From NCBI RefSeq assembly GCF_022410535.1, contig NZ_JAKNBL010000009.1, positions 30,259-94,258 of the forward strand: 64,000 bases of DNA, read 5' to 3'. The notes beneath the pieces are model-generated. The model made no database searches. It saw nothing but the letters and a program-made list of their open reading frames with translations, and had not been told where the DNA came from. Both the position numbers and the translations under genes were made by a program. This document shows positions 17,704-27,396 of this stretch, in pieces. The stretch comes from Pelotomaculum terephthalicicum JT (lineage in GTDB: Bacteria > Bacillota > Desulfotomaculia > Desulfotomaculales > Pelotomaculaceae). Numbering within the stretch: position 1 is the stretch's first letter; every line of letters starts with the position of its first letter.

Positions 17704-18520
17704 AACCTATTCAGAACTATTTAGTCTAAAAGGTAAAACCGCCGTAGTTACAGGTGGAATTGGCATTCTGGGAAAACATTTTTGTTCCGGACTGGCTGAG
17801 TTCGGCGCAAATGTCGCGGTGGTCGACCTGGATGAAAAAGCAGCCGGTGAATTCGCCGCGGAGTTGGCAAAAAAATATGGTATTAAAGCAACCGGCTTGG
17901 GTTGCGACGTTTCTGCGCCGGAGTCTGTAAACATAATGGTATCAAAAGTTGTTGAAACATTTGGAGAAATCAATATTTTGCATAATAACGCGGCCGGTAA
18001 ATCAACTGACCTTAACGCCTATTTCGCGCCCACCACTGAATACTCGCCGGCTGAGTGGCGCAGGATCATGTCAGTAAACATGGACGGCATGTTTTTAGTA
18101 GCTCAAGCCACGGGCAGGCAGATGATCGCTCAAGGCAAGGGTGGCACGATTATCCAGACAGCTTCGATCTATGGCGTCATGGGACCCGATCACCGGATTT
18201 ATGAAGGCTCATATTACCTGAACCGCGAAATCAACACCCCGGCGGTATACGCCGCCTCCAAAGCGGCAGTCATCGGGCTGACGAAATACCTCGCCACCCT
18301 GTGGGCTGACATGGGTATCAGAGTGAACACAATTACGCCAGGTGGCGTTGAGAGCGGGCAAAACGATATATTTAAAAAAAATTATTCCACTCGCGTTCCC
18401 CTGGGGCGGATGGCCCAACCTCAGGAAATGGTCGGAGCGTTGATATACCTCGCTTCAGACGCCTCCAGTTACGTAACCGGCCAGAATGTCATCGTGGACG
18501 GAGGTCTTAGTGCATGGTAA
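17693..18520 (+). CDS. ptmA: short-chain dehydrogenase/reductase (PtmA-like)
   Basis: A classical SDR of about 275 residues. The NAD(P) motif TAVVTGGIGILGKHFC is near the N-terminus, then NNAAGKSTD. A catalytic serine lies in IIQTASIYGVMG and YAASKAAVIGL carries the Tyr-Lys pair. Campylobacter ptmA, next to ptmB, is a similar SDR needed for legionaminic acid glycans. The start is one of two adjacent ATGs (17693/17696) overlapping the legF stop. It probably acts on a sugar precursor or on the finished nonulosonate; the step is not decided by sequence. Confidence 0.85.
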   Translation: MMNKTYSELFSLKGKTAVVTGGIGILGKHFCSGLAEFGANVAVVDLDEKAAGEFAAELAKKYGIKATGLGCDVSAPESVNIMVSKVVETFGEINILHNNAAGKSTDLNAYFAPTTEYSPAEWRRIMSVNMDGMFLVAQATGRQMIAQGKGGTIIQTASIYGVMGPDHRIYEGSYYLNREINTPAVYAASKAAVIGLTKYLATLWADMGIRVNTITPGGVESGQNDIFKKNYSTRVPLGRMAQPQEMVGALIYLASDASSYVTGQNVIVDGGLSAW

Positions 18521-18566
18521 CAAGTATCCTTCTTTATGTAACCACTATAGAAAGGAAAATTTTATT

Positions 18567-19319
18567 ATGACAAAAAAAGAAGCAGGTTTAATAAACAAAA
18601 AATTAGAGAATGTTTTTTATAATTATTACAAGAAAATTGGTTTCTTGGATAACGAAGAGAATCTATCAGACAATTATCTTAATAAATTCCTCAGGGAGAG
18701 ATTTATTGAAAGAGTATTATTTACCGTACTGCGCGAATTCGAGATGAAAAGCCTGGCGGAAAAGTCTATTCTTATTACCGGATTCAGCCATGAACTGGTT
18801 TCATTCTTTTTAAAGCTGGGGGCTGAACCCCAAAATATCACCGTGGCCGATATTTGCCCGCAAGCCATTGACCGGGCCAAGGCCATCTTAAGCAAAACGC
18901 TTAGCTTTGTCAAAATAGACCTAGACACGCTTAATTTCAATGATAATACATTTGATATTGCTGTCTGCTTAAACTACCTGTCCAATATTCCTTCAGATGA
19001 TCTTATTAACAAAATGGCCGTTGAGTTTTACAGGGTTTTAAAACAGGGCGGGCTTGCCCTGGTCTCTTTCACCAACGAGATCGCATCACACGACGACATC
19101 CAAATGTCAGGCGTGATGCGCGTATTCAGGCCGGAAGAAGTTATAAAGTTCTTTAATAGTTTTAAATTGGTTAACTTGCTGGATTTCATTCCTTGCAACT
19201 TTACCTTATTTTCAATTAACGAGGAATCTATTTACCCCAAGAGAATCGGTATTATCGAAGATCTTCTTATAGAGCAGGAAAAAAGGTACACGGATTCGCT
19301 CTTGCTACTTTCCAAGTAG
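18567..19319 (+). CDS. class I SAM-dependent methyltransferase
   Basis: A 250-residue protein with a class I methyltransferase core. The fold's motif I is seen as KSILITGFSHELVSFFLKLGA with NITVADICPQAIDRA. The FDIAVCLNYLSNIP segment follows, and the later VEFYRVLKQGGLALVSF motif is typical. The ATG follows AAAGGAAAATTTTATT. It lies between the SDR and the Maf glycosyltransferase, so methylation of the flagellar sugar is a reasonable guess, but the substrate is unknown. The N-terminal 60 residues are basic and AT-rich compared with the rest. Confidence 0.8.
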   Translation: MTKKEAGLINKKLENVFYNYYKKIGFLDNEENLSDNYLNKFLRERFIERVLFTVLREFEMKSLAEKSILITGFSHELVSFFLKLGAEPQNITVADICPQAIDRAKAILSKTLSFVKIDLDTLNFNDNTFDIAVCLNYLSNIPSDDLINKMAVEFYRVLKQGGLALVSFTNEIASHDDIQMSGVMRVFRPEEVIKFFNSFKLVNLLDFIPCNFTLFSINEESIYPKRIGIIEDLLIEQEKRYTDSLLLLSK

Positions 19320-19360
19320 TTACGCACAATCCAAGAAACAAAAGAAAAGACGGTGTTAAA

Positions 19361-21370
19361 ATGGCCAACAAAAAGGCAAAAAAAAGAAGCGCTGCAGGCT
19401 TTCCGCGGCAAGCCGCCGCCCTGCCCCTAAAACAAGCGCCGCCCCTTTTCAGTGACAGGTTTCATACTACAACCAGGTTCTACCGTGACAACCTGGCGGC
19501 GCTAAAAACACATTATCCCGAACTGGCCCGCCGGGTGGAACAATGCCAATTCACTTCCCGCTACCGGGTAATGCAGTCCCTCAGGCCGGACGGCACTCCG
19601 AACCTTTACTGTGTGGAAAAAGACTTGCTTTACTATGATAACACCGATCCCCTTCGAGACTCCGAGCAGCAAATAGAAGCCCTGCATTTGAAAAACGCCA
19701 GACTGTCCGTTTTTCTCGGTGTCGGGTTGGGTTACGAACTCGTACATTTTGCCATGGACATTGCGGAAACAGTAAGCACAAAAGCAATAATAGTAATCGA
19801 AAAAGATCTTGAATTATTTAAGCTGGCTTGTTGCTACACGGATTTAGCTAGGCTTATCGCGCATCCCATGATTTTTTTCTTGATCGGAGCTAGTGAGAAT
19901 GAACTTTACGTACCGCTGAGAAACAAATTGAAAGGAAGTGGCTGGTTCATTTACCTGCGCGCCCTCAAGCCGCTATACCATCCCTCCTCAATGCGCCTGG
20001 GAAAAGGCTACTACCTTAACGCGCTGAGAGTAATCCGCGACGCTTCTTTGCTCACTGTAACGGATTTCGGCAACTGCCCGGAAGATTCCCTGATCGGCGT
20101 CGAAAACATGCTGGCCAACCTGTCGGTAATCATCCGCAACCCAGGCATAAACCAACTCTTTGAAGCATTCAGAGACAAACCTGCCGTCGTGGTGGCCACC
20201 GGTCCGTCTTTAAATAAGAACAAGCACCTTTTAAAAGGCCTTGAGAAACGGGCCTTAATAGTATCTGTCGACGCCTCCCTGAAGATCCTTCTGGAAATGG
20301 GCGTCAGGCCGCACCTGGTCACGGCGCTTGAACGGGTAATCGCGGTAGCGGGCTTTTTCAAGGATTTTAGGCCGGGCGAACTGGACGATATCTACCTGGC
20401 TGCCTGCCCGGTCGTCCGGCGGGAAGTATACGACCTGTATTGCGGCCCGAAAGTAATTGTCTACCGGGCCTTTGACCACTTCAAGTGGCTGGACGTCGAC
20501 CGTGGCATGCTGAATATTAAGGGATCGGCCGGCAACATGGCTTTTAAAATTGCTGCCGCGCTGGGCTGTAATCCAATCATCCTGGTGGGTCAGGACCTGG
20601 CCTTCGATAGAGCCGGGGCAACGCACGCCAATGGCCATATGTTGGGTGAAAAACAGGACTTTTTTTACCAAAGCGTAATGGAGGTTCCCGGCAACGATGG
20701 TTGCCCAATCCAAACAAGTACCGTTCTTTACAGTTTTTTAAAAGGCTACGAAGTGGACGTGGCGGAATACGCAGGCACATGTATCAACTCAACCGAAGGC
20801 GGCGCGTTTATTCAAGGAACACAGGTGATGACCTTGGCGGAGGCAATTGAACGTCACCTTAGTGCTGAGTTCGATCCTCTTGAGATAATCCACCGTCACC
20901 TGACCATACCGGATGAATCGGAGAATAAAGAAACATTAAGAAAAGTGTTTGCAAAAATAGATCATACCATGGCGGAACTGGAGAAAATAGATAGTATCTG
21001 CAAGAAATCTTTGAAAATGATCAAAGAAATGGAACCCCTTCTGAATCAAGCAGGCGTCAACCGGAATTCTGCCGGTCAGGTCAAAGAGTGTATGGTTAAA
21101 ATTTATGAACAAAGGCGTAATTGCGAGTTGGATCACAACACCTTCCAGTTGTTTTTCATGCATGTAATTCAATCCTTTAATATTAAATTTGAGATGGAAA
21201 TACAAGCCGTTCCCGAATCACATGATAATGAATCCTCGGCACTGGCGGAAACCGCTTTGCGGCATATTGAGTGGTTCACCACTGTCGGCCGCCTAGCCGA
21301 CACCTGCCGTAAGACCCTTTACAAATACAGGGAACTGCTTTACTTCGATTTTCCCGGCGAACTTGATTAA
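19361..21370 (+). CDS. Maf (DUF115) motility-associated flagellin glycosyltransferase
   Basis: Maf proteins transfer CMP-activated nonulosonic acids to Ser/Thr of flagellin in the cytoplasm before export. The 669-residue product has the central DUF115/MptE-like domain with VVATGPSLNKNKHLL near residue 278, then ALIVSVDASLKILLEMGVRPHLVTALER and IILVGQDLAFD. A long helical C-terminal region follows. It stands directly upstream of the flagellin gene and downstream of the CMP-sugar synthetase, the standard arrangement. It ends at a hairpin that overlaps the flagellin promoter. Confidence 0.9.
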   Translation: MANKKAKKRSAAGFPRQAAALPLKQAPPLFSDRFHTTTRFYRDNLAALKTHYPELARRVEQCQFTSRYRVMQSLRPDGTPNLYCVEKDLLYYDNTDPLRDSEQQIEALHLKNARLSVFLGVGLGYELVHFAMDIAETVSTKAIIVIEKDLELFKLACCYTDLARLIAHPMIFFLIGASENELYVPLRNKLKGSGWFIYLRALKPLYHPSSMRLGKGYYLNALRVIRDASLLTVTDFGNCPEDSLIGVENMLANLSVIIRNPGINQLFEAFRDKPAVVVATGPSLNKNKHLLKGLEKRALIVSVDASLKILLEMGVRPHLVTALERVIAVAGFFKDFRPGELDDIYLAACPVVRREVYDLYCGPKVIVYRAFDHFKWLDVDRGMLNIKGSAGNMAFKIAAALGCNPIILVGQDLAFDRAGATHANGHMLGEKQDFFYQSVMEVPGNDGCPIQTSTVLYSFLKGYEVDVAEYAGTCINSTEGGAFIQGTQVMTLAEAIERHLSAEFDPLEIIHRHLTIPDESENKETLRKVFAKIDHTMAELEKIDSICKKSLKMIKEMEPLLNQAGVNRNSAGQVKECMVKIYEQRRNCELDHNTFQLFFMHVIQSFNIKFEMEIQAVPESHDNESSALAETALRHIEWFTTVGRLADTCRKTLYKYRELLYFDFPGELD

Positions 21371-21397
21371 AAAATTTATCATACCTTACAATATCTA

Positions 21398-21424
21398 TAA
21401 AGTATTCGCCGATGCTGCCGATTA
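21398..21424 (+). promoter_or_regulatory. sigma-28 (SigD/FliA) promoter of the flagellin gene
   Basis: TAAA (21398-21401), a spacer of exactly 15 bases, then GCCGATTA (21417-21424). This matches the sigma-28 consensus TAAA-N15-GCCGATAT almost perfectly. It lies about 65 bases before the flagellin start. The -10 element overlaps the first arm of the hairpin at 21412-21440. Confidence 0.93.
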
Positions 21425-21444
21425 AATATACAGGCAGCATTTTA
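21412..21444 (+). terminator. intrinsic terminator of the maf transcript, inside the flagellin promoter
   Basis: ATGCTGCC (21412-21419), a 13-base loop, GGCAGCAT (21433-21440), then TTTATT. The stem is perfect over 8 bp. Its first arm shares bases with the sigma-28 -10 element. Transcripts starting at the promoter would begin after the first arm and so escape termination. Confidence 0.6.
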
Positions 21445-21489
21445 TTGCCGCAATATAATAAAAAATATTTGTAAAGGAGTGATAACAAG

Positions 21490-23862
21490 GTGATTATTTA
21501 TCACAACATTCCAGCATTGAACGCGTGGCGCAACTTAAGCATGAGTAATTCGTCCATGTCCAAATCGCTGGAAAAGCTCTCTTCCGGACTGCGTATTAAC
21601 CGGGCAGCCGACGATGCCGCAGGTTTGGCCATTTCGGAAAAAATGCGCGCCCAGATCAAGGGCCTCAACCAGGCGACGCGCAACGCCCAGGACGGCATCT
21701 CGTTAATCCAGACCGCTGAGGGCGCCCTGAACGAGACGCACTCGATCCTGCAGAGGATGCGCGAGCTGTCCGTCCAGGCCGCAAACGACACCCTCACCTC
21801 CACCGACCGGGGCGAGATCCAAAAAGAGATCGACCAACTGACCTCGGAATTGGACCGGATCGCCAACACCACCGAGTTCAACACCAAGAAACTGCTGGAC
21901 GGGACAGCCGCGGCCCTCACTTCCAGCGACAAGCTGTCCACCAAGATTTTTGTACGCGACGGACTGCGCACCATCGACCAGTTCGGCCAGAAGAAGACCA
22001 ACAGCGGCAACTATGAATTAAAAATCGGTGTTAAAGAACTGGGGCAGACCGAGGTTCAAAAAACCGATATCTTTAAAGTCAAGCACACATACAATGGCAT
22101 TGAAAACCTGAATCTGGCGTCATCGGCTAATTTAACAATGGTAGGCGCTTACAATTACGTTTCAGGCAGCTACACCTTAACAACGACTGTCGGAGGAACA
22201 GGTGCCACGACTGCGGAAGCCACTCTAACCCAGTCATTCAGGTCAGGCGGCGCAGGTACCATATTCGGTTCCGGTACAACTGCAGCTTCTGTAAATGCAA
22301 CTGGTACTGTTTCGGCAAACGAAAGCGTACTAATTGAAATTACTAATGTAACAGCTTCCGGCGCCGTTACCTACCGTATTTCCACCCACAAGTACGACCT
22401 GGATGGAACTTATACTTTTAACCAGACAACTCAAACAGTGAACATTACATCATCTACTGAAACTGTAGCTCTTAATACAGGAACAAGTATTGGTACAACA
22501 CTTACTTTTAATTTTACAGCTGGAACAACTAGTACGCTTCGGGTCGGCGACAAGGCTGTAATCAACGTGCTGGCACAAAACACAGCAGATTCAACCCACA
22601 ACTATACATTCAGTTCAGCTACTACACAATTGGTCAGTCAAAGCTACATTAACGGTTATTTAGATAAGACCCAGCGCACTTTCAACCTGTACTCCCTGAA
22701 TACGGCCGACGGCACCGCCTTCAACGGCACGTTCACTGTCGGTTTTGACTACGATTACGCTGAAACACAAAACACAACCACATTTGATGTTACACCTGCC
22801 TTCGGGCGCGCGGCCTCACTGGACACCAAACTGTACGACATAGACAAGTTCTGGGACGCCAGCGGCAACTTCATGTTGACCGACCCGCAAACACTCACCA
22901 TGATCCAGGGCGACGGCAAAAAAGCCAGCATCACCCTGGACAGCAACGACACCATCTTCACCGTCCAGCAGAAACTGAACAACGCCATACGGGACGGCCT
23001 GGAGCAAGGTAAATATGTAGATGAAAGCCTGCAGCGGAATTTTGTCCAGTTTGTATACAATAAAGAAGACGCAGCTGAGTTTGCCAATAAGACAGGTTAC
23101 TCTGTGGATGGCACCTTCGTAATCCAGAGCGCCATCGCCGGCAAGAGCGGCGAGATCCGTTTCTCGGCAGGCAATGACAACCTGATTAACGCGCTCAGCC
23201 TGGCCAGCATCCAGTCTTCCAAGGAAAACACGTTCAACGTCTGGTACAAGGACGCGCACAGCACCGACCCGTACGATATCAACCCGAACGCCACCATCGC
23301 GGGCAACCTGCTGGTGGGAGTGATCCACGAGAACGTGGACGTGATGTTTGATTCCAACGCCAGCATCAGGACAATAACAGCCACCAATTCAGCCACCGGC
23401 TTCTTCCAAATGGTTGCTGAAAGTGACACTACCAAGTATCACACAACAACAGTTCACCTGGCGGACAACACCATGGTCTTCCAGATCGGCGCCAACCCGA
23501 ACCAGGATGTCAGCGCCTCTATCGGCAACATGAGCGCCAGCGCCCTGGGAGTGGACAATGTCCTGGTAACCGACCGCAACTCGGCCACCAACTCCGTCGC
23601 CAAGCTTGACTCGGCCATCAACAGGGTTTCCAGCGAGCGGGCCAAGATGGGCGCCCTGCAGAACCGCCTTGAGCACACCATCAATAACCTGGGTGTCGCG
23701 GCTGAAAACCTGCAGTCGGCAGAGTCCCGCATCCGCGACGTAGACATGGCTCAGGAAATGATGAACCTGACCAAGCTGCAGATCCTCACCCAGGCCGGCA
23801 CGGCGATGCTGGCCCAGGCGAACGCGCTGCCGCAAAACGTCCTTTCGCTGCTTGGCGGCTAA
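21490..23862 (+). CDS. fliC: flagellin, very large with hypervariable centre
   Basis: The filament subunit. The conserved N-terminal D0/D1 region is clear to about residue 140 ([39 protein letters not shown]), and so is the C-terminal D0 (about residues 690-790, ending [17 protein letters not shown]). Between them are some 540 Thr/Asn/Gly-rich residues. At 790 residues it is about twice the usual size and has ample Ser/Thr for glycosylation by the neighbouring Maf. The centre (about 22080-22670) is more AT-rich than both ends, suggesting a mosaic gene. GTG start after AAGGAGTGA. Transcribed alone from sigma-28 and ended by a hairpin at 23916. Confidence 0.96.
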   Translation: MIIYHNIPALNAWRNLSMSNSSMSKSLEKLSSGLRINRAADDAAGLAISEKMRAQIKGLNQATRNAQDGISLIQTAEGALNETHSILQRMRELSVQAANDTLTSTDRGEIQKEIDQLTSELDRIANTTEFNTKKLLDGTAAALTSSDKLSTKIFVRDGLRTIDQFGQKKTNSGNYELKIGVKELGQTEVQKTDIFKVKHTYNGIENLNLASSANLTMVGAYNYVSGSYTLTTTVGGTGATTAEATLTQSFRSGGAGTIFGSGTTAASVNATGTVSANESVLIEITNVTASGAVTYRISTHKYDLDGTYTFNQTTQTVNITSSTETVALNTGTSIGTTLTFNFTAGTTSTLRVGDKAVINVLAQNTADSTHNYTFSSATTQLVSQSYINGYLDKTQRTFNLYSLNTADGTAFNGTFTVGFDYDYAETQNTTTFDVTPAFGRAASLDTKLYDIDKFWDASGNFMLTDPQTLTMIQGDGKKASITLDSNDTIFTVQQKLNNAIRDGLEQGKYVDESLQRNFVQFVYNKEDAAEFANKTGYSVDGTFVIQSAIAGKSGEIRFSAGNDNLINALSLASIQSSKENTFNVWYKDAHSTDPYDINPNATIAGNLLVGVIHENVDVMFDSNASIRTITATNSATGFFQMVAESDTTKYHTTTVHLADNTMVFQIGANPNQDVSASIGNMSASALGVDNVLVTDRNSATNSVAKLDSAINRVSSERAKMGALQNRLEHTINNLGVAAENLQSAESRIRDVDMAQEMMNLTKLQILTQAGTAMLAQANALPQNVLSLLGG

Positions 23863-23915
23863 TAATCAGTCGATTAGCTGAAACCATACTCTATGTTATC
23901 CAGCTTCCTTATCAA

Positions 23916-23950
23916 AAGGACGGCCGGCTTTGGCCGGTCGTCCTTAACAT
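23916..23950 (+). terminator. flagellin terminator
   Basis: AAGGACGGCCGG (23916-23927) pairs with CCGGTCGTCCTT (23934-23945) with one G-T pair and a short loop. It lies 54 bases after the flagellin stop. The following T content is only moderate. Confidence 0.75.
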
Positions 23951-24049
23951 ATTTTGCTTAAACAATCAAAAAAGTACATAAAATGATATATACTATACAT
24001 ATTATCAGTTGTTTAACAAGTTTGACTTATCAAACTGGAGGTTAAAAAA

Positions 24050-24454
24050 ATGGAAATCATCCCAAGCAATATTGTACCGACAATACCCATTGTCAAAACG
24101 GACGATTCGGCCAATGCCGCCGGCAGCAACAAAACTCAGAATATTCGGGAAGCGGTCACGCCGGTAAAAGCTCAAGATATAAGCAAATACGTTACAGAGG
24201 AAAGCCAGCGCGAAGAAATCAGTGAAATCAATGAAAAAAACCTGGAAAAAGCCATAGAAAAGCTGAACATGATGACGGAGCTTTTCAACTTCAAGCTGCA
24301 GTTCCGTGTTCACGAAGAAACCGGACGTATATTTTGCAAGGTAGTCAACCCGGATACGGGCGAGGTAGTGAAAGAGATACCCACTGAAAAAATACTGGAC
24401 ATGCTCGGCAAGATGGAAGAAATGGCCGGCTTGATTATCGACAAGTACGTTTAA
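24050..24454 (+). CDS. flaG: flagellar protein FlaG
   Basis: FlaG proteins influence filament length and lie upstream of fliD in many bacteria. The 134-residue product has a disordered N-terminus and the FlaG domain over its last 65 residues, with KLQFRVHEETGRIFCKVVNP followed by DTGEVVKEIPTEKILDML. The ATG follows CTGGAGGTTAAAAAA. It is 23 bases before fliD, so both are probably on one transcript with fliS and the chaperone gene. A second FlaG-like gene is at 27839-28195. Confidence 0.9.
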   Translation: MEIIPSNIVPTIPIVKTDDSANAAGSNKTQNIREAVTPVKAQDISKYVTEESQREEISEINEKNLEKAIEKLNMMTELFNFKLQFRVHEETGRIFCKVVNPDTGEVVKEIPTEKILDMLGKMEEMAGLIIDKYV

Positions 24455-24477
24455 AAAATAGTGAGGTGAAGGAAAGT

Positions 24478-26916
24478 ATGGGCATCCAAATTGGAGGCAT
24501 AGTATCCGGCTTTGACACGGAATCGCTGATAACAGCGTTGACTGAGAACGATAAAAAACCGCTGGATTTAATGCAGGATAAAATGGACCGCCTGGAGGAA
24601 GTCCAGTTAGCCTGGCAGGATGTCAACATGCGGCTGACCAACCTGCGCAGCACGGTTACCCAGCTTAAAATGAGCTCGACGTTCAACAGCAAGACGGCCA
24701 CTTCAAGCGACGATAAAGTTTTGACCGCATCTGCAAGCACTTCGGCGGCCGCCGGCTCATACCAGATTAAGGTAAACAAGCTGGCCAGCTATCACCGTTA
24801 CGTCTTCAGCAGCGCGGCGACAATAACCGGCGATTCCAGCGCGACGGCATCCACCGCGCTCGGCTTGACCGGCAGCTTTACGTTCAAGTCGGCGGACAGC
24901 ACCAATACCGGTTCAATTACAATAACGGCGACCGACACGCTTAACTCCATTCTTGAAAAGATAAACAAGGCAAACGCCGGTGTCACGGCTTCCTTAATTG
25001 ACGGTAAGCTTGTGATAAAAAGCGACACCATGGGTTCAAAAGGTCAAATTACCTTAACCGACACCGGCGGCGGCACGGCTTTCACCGACCTTGGCTTAAC
25101 GGAGACGACAGCGGCGCAGGACGCTGAAATCGTGTATGAAGGAATGACCATAACAAGGAGCACCAACAGCATCAGCGACGTGATCAGCGGCGTTACCTTG
25201 AACCTTGTGGGCGAAAGCACCACAAACGTTTCGCTGACCATAGCCACCGACACAACAAAAGGATATGACGCAATAAAAGCTTTCGTCGAGCAATACAATT
25301 CGTTGATGGAATTTATTGACGAAAAAACCTCTGTCGCATCGCAGAGCGCTTTGAGCGAAAGGGATGAAGACGATCTTTCACCGTACGATTCCACTCGTGA
25401 ACGAGGCGTGCTGCAGGGAGACTCGACGATCATCAACCTGGAGTCGCAAATTCGCATGATGGTCAGCAAGAGCGTGGCGGGCTTGAGTACCACCTTGAAC
25501 GCGTTAAGCGCCATCGGTGTCACGACCAGCTACTATTCGGGAGAGGGGGAAAGACAGCAGGCCACCCTGGTCATAGACGAGTCAAAACTGCAGCAGGCCC
25601 TGGCTGAAGGCCCGGGTTCCGCCTCAGTAACCGCCCGCGACGGGATACCGGTGAAATACAACAGCTTCATCTCAAAGACAGCCGCCGCCATTACCGGGAA
25701 CACTTCGGCTACCGCCTCCACCGATTTGAACCTGACCGGCAGTTTCACAGTCAAATCGGCGGACAGCGTGGCTACCGCTTCGATAACAGTGTCGGCCACC
25801 GACAGCCTGACCGACATCATGAACAATATCAACGCGGCAGGCGCGGGAGTAACCGCGTCAATTGTGGACAACAAGCTGCTGATAACAAGCAACTCAATGG
25901 GTACGCCGGGTCAAGTGGTTTTGACCGACACTGGCGGCGGCACGGCTTTTGCAGACCTGGGGCTGACGGAGCAGACAACAGTATCCAGCGCGGACAATGC
26001 CATCCAGTCCGGCCAGTCAGGCAGGCTGATTATTGAAATCGACGGCAAAGACTACAGTATACAGTTCAGCGGGCCGAAAACCAGCCAGGAGGTGGTTGAC
26101 GGCATCAACGCCGTGATCGGTTCCGTGGCCAAGGCGTCGCTCAATTCCAGCAACCGTCTGGTGATTACAGACCGCTCCACCGGCGTGAATTCAGTAATCA
26201 GAATTAAACAGATCCTGGAGGACCACTCCGGCGACCTGGCCAAGCTGGGCTTCGTGCAGGGCGATTCAGGCCGCGGCAAGGATGTCGCAGCTTTTTTCAC
26301 CGCTCAGGTCGCAGAGACGCAGGGTTCAATAACTTCATTTGCCGCTCTGGCGGATACGCCGGTAACCACCAGCGGCACACTGGGCTTGAAAATAGACGGC
26401 GCCGACTACTCGATAGCTTTCACCGGCGCGTATAACCGCAGCGACGTGGTCAGCAAGATCAACAACACTATTGGCGAGGTTGCGCAAGCTTATCTCGACT
26501 CCAATAACTGTCTTGTGATACGCTCCCTAAAAACAGGCACGAGTTCGAGCGTCCAGGTAACCAGGGTTGACGCCGGGCTGGCCGGACTGAACCTGGCGGT
26601 GGGACAATACGGGGCAGGGGCCAACGGCATTACCGGTCTGGCGATTACTCTGGATAACTTTTACGCATCTTATGTTTCATCCGGTGGCATTCTCTCAAAA
26701 AAAGACCAACTGCTAAGCAACCAGATTGATGACATAGCAGATCAGATGAATGCCCTGACCGACCGCATTGTGGCAAAAGAAGAGCGGCTATGGAAGCAGT
26801 TTTCCGATATGGAAACCAGACTTCAAGAACTGCAGTATCAGAGCCAGACTATCAGCGCTTACCTCGGAGCACTCACAGGAAGTAGCAGCAGTAGTAGCTC
26901 CAGCAGCTCCAGCTAG
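24478..26916 (+). CDS. fliD: flagellar filament cap protein FliD (enlarged by internal repeats)
   Basis: FliD caps the filament and folds incoming flagellin. The N-terminal FliD domain begins MGIQIGGIVSGFDTESLITALTEN-like. The C-terminal domain includes SSGGILSKKDQLLSNQIDDIADQMNAL. At 812 residues it is longer than usual (about 450-680) because two modules are duplicated: an IN-type module at residues 111-210 and 399-500, and a second module at 514-592 and 631-706. It ends in a run of serines. The ATG at 24478 follows GGTGAAGGAAAG. flaG lies upstream and fliS downstream. Confidence 0.94.
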   Translation: MGIQIGGIVSGFDTESLITALTENDKKPLDLMQDKMDRLEEVQLAWQDVNMRLTNLRSTVTQLKMSSTFNSKTATSSDDKVLTASASTSAAAGSYQIKVNKLASYHRYVFSSAATITGDSSATASTALGLTGSFTFKSADSTNTGSITITATDTLNSILEKINKANAGVTASLIDGKLVIKSDTMGSKGQITLTDTGGGTAFTDLGLTETTAAQDAEIVYEGMTITRSTNSISDVISGVTLNLVGESTTNVSLTIATDTTKGYDAIKAFVEQYNSLMEFIDEKTSVASQSALSERDEDDLSPYDSTRERGVLQGDSTIINLESQIRMMVSKSVAGLSTTLNALSAIGVTTSYYSGEGERQQATLVIDESKLQQALAEGPGSASVTARDGIPVKYNSFISKTAAAITGNTSATASTDLNLTGSFTVKSADSVATASITVSATDSLTDIMNNINAAGAGVTASIVDNKLLITSNSMGTPGQVVLTDTGGGTAFADLGLTEQTTVSSADNAIQSGQSGRLIIEIDGKDYSIQFSGPKTSQEVVDGINAVIGSVAKASLNSSNRLVITDRSTGVNSVIRIKQILEDHSGDLAKLGFVQGDSGRGKDVAAFFTAQVAETQGSITSFAALADTPVTTSGTLGLKIDGADYSIAFTGAYNRSDVVSKINNTIGEVAQAYLDSNNCLVIRSLKTGTSSSVQVTRVDAGLAGLNLAVGQYGAGANGITGLAITLDNFYASYVSSGGILSKKDQLLSNQIDDIADQMNALTDRIVAKEERLWKQFSDMETRLQELQYQSQTISAYLGALTGSSSSSSSSSSS

Positions 26917-26979
26917 AACGATATTGATTCAAATCACGGTGAAAGGACCACCTGGACAGAACAGACGGAGGGACATATA

Positions 26980-27390
26980 ATGAATTCAGATAATCCTTAC
27001 AACAAGTACCGCAAGAACGCCGTTATCACGGCCAACCAGCCGCAGCTGGCGGAGATGCTTTACAACGGGGTTGTGAAGTTCATCCGGCAGGCTATCAGCC
27101 ACGTTGAGGATGACAACAAACAGGAAGCGCACAACGCTATTATACGCGCGCAGGAAATATTTGAATACCTGGCCGAAACCCTGAACGAGAAAGCAGACGT
27201 CGCGTTTAACCTGGCCCACCTTTACGACTACTCCTACCGCCGTCTTGTGGACGCCAATGTGGCTAAAGATACCGAAATATTGAAAGAGGTGCTCGGACTG
27301 GCTGAGAACCTGCGCGACACCTGGCATGAAGCCAGGCAAATAGTGGCCGGAGAGGCCGAACACGCGGATAACGCGGATAAGCTTGTTTGA
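26980..27390 (+). CDS. fliS: flagellin export chaperone FliS
   Basis: FliS binds the flagellin C-terminus in the cytoplasm to prevent polymerisation. The 136-residue product has the family opening NPYNKYRKNAVITANQPQLAEMLYNG and the helical bundle segment AEIFEYLAETL-like EIFEYLAETLN, then LYDYSYRRLVDANV. It lies 63 bases after fliD and immediately before a second chaperone-like gene. Confidence 0.95.
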   Translation: MNSDNPYNKYRKNAVITANQPQLAEMLYNGVVKFIRQAISHVEDDNKQEAHNAIIRAQEIFEYLAETLNEKADVAFNLAHLYDYSYRRLVDANVAKDTEILKEVLGLAENLRDTWHEARQIVAGEAEHADNADKLV

Positions 27391-27396
27391 GGAAGT

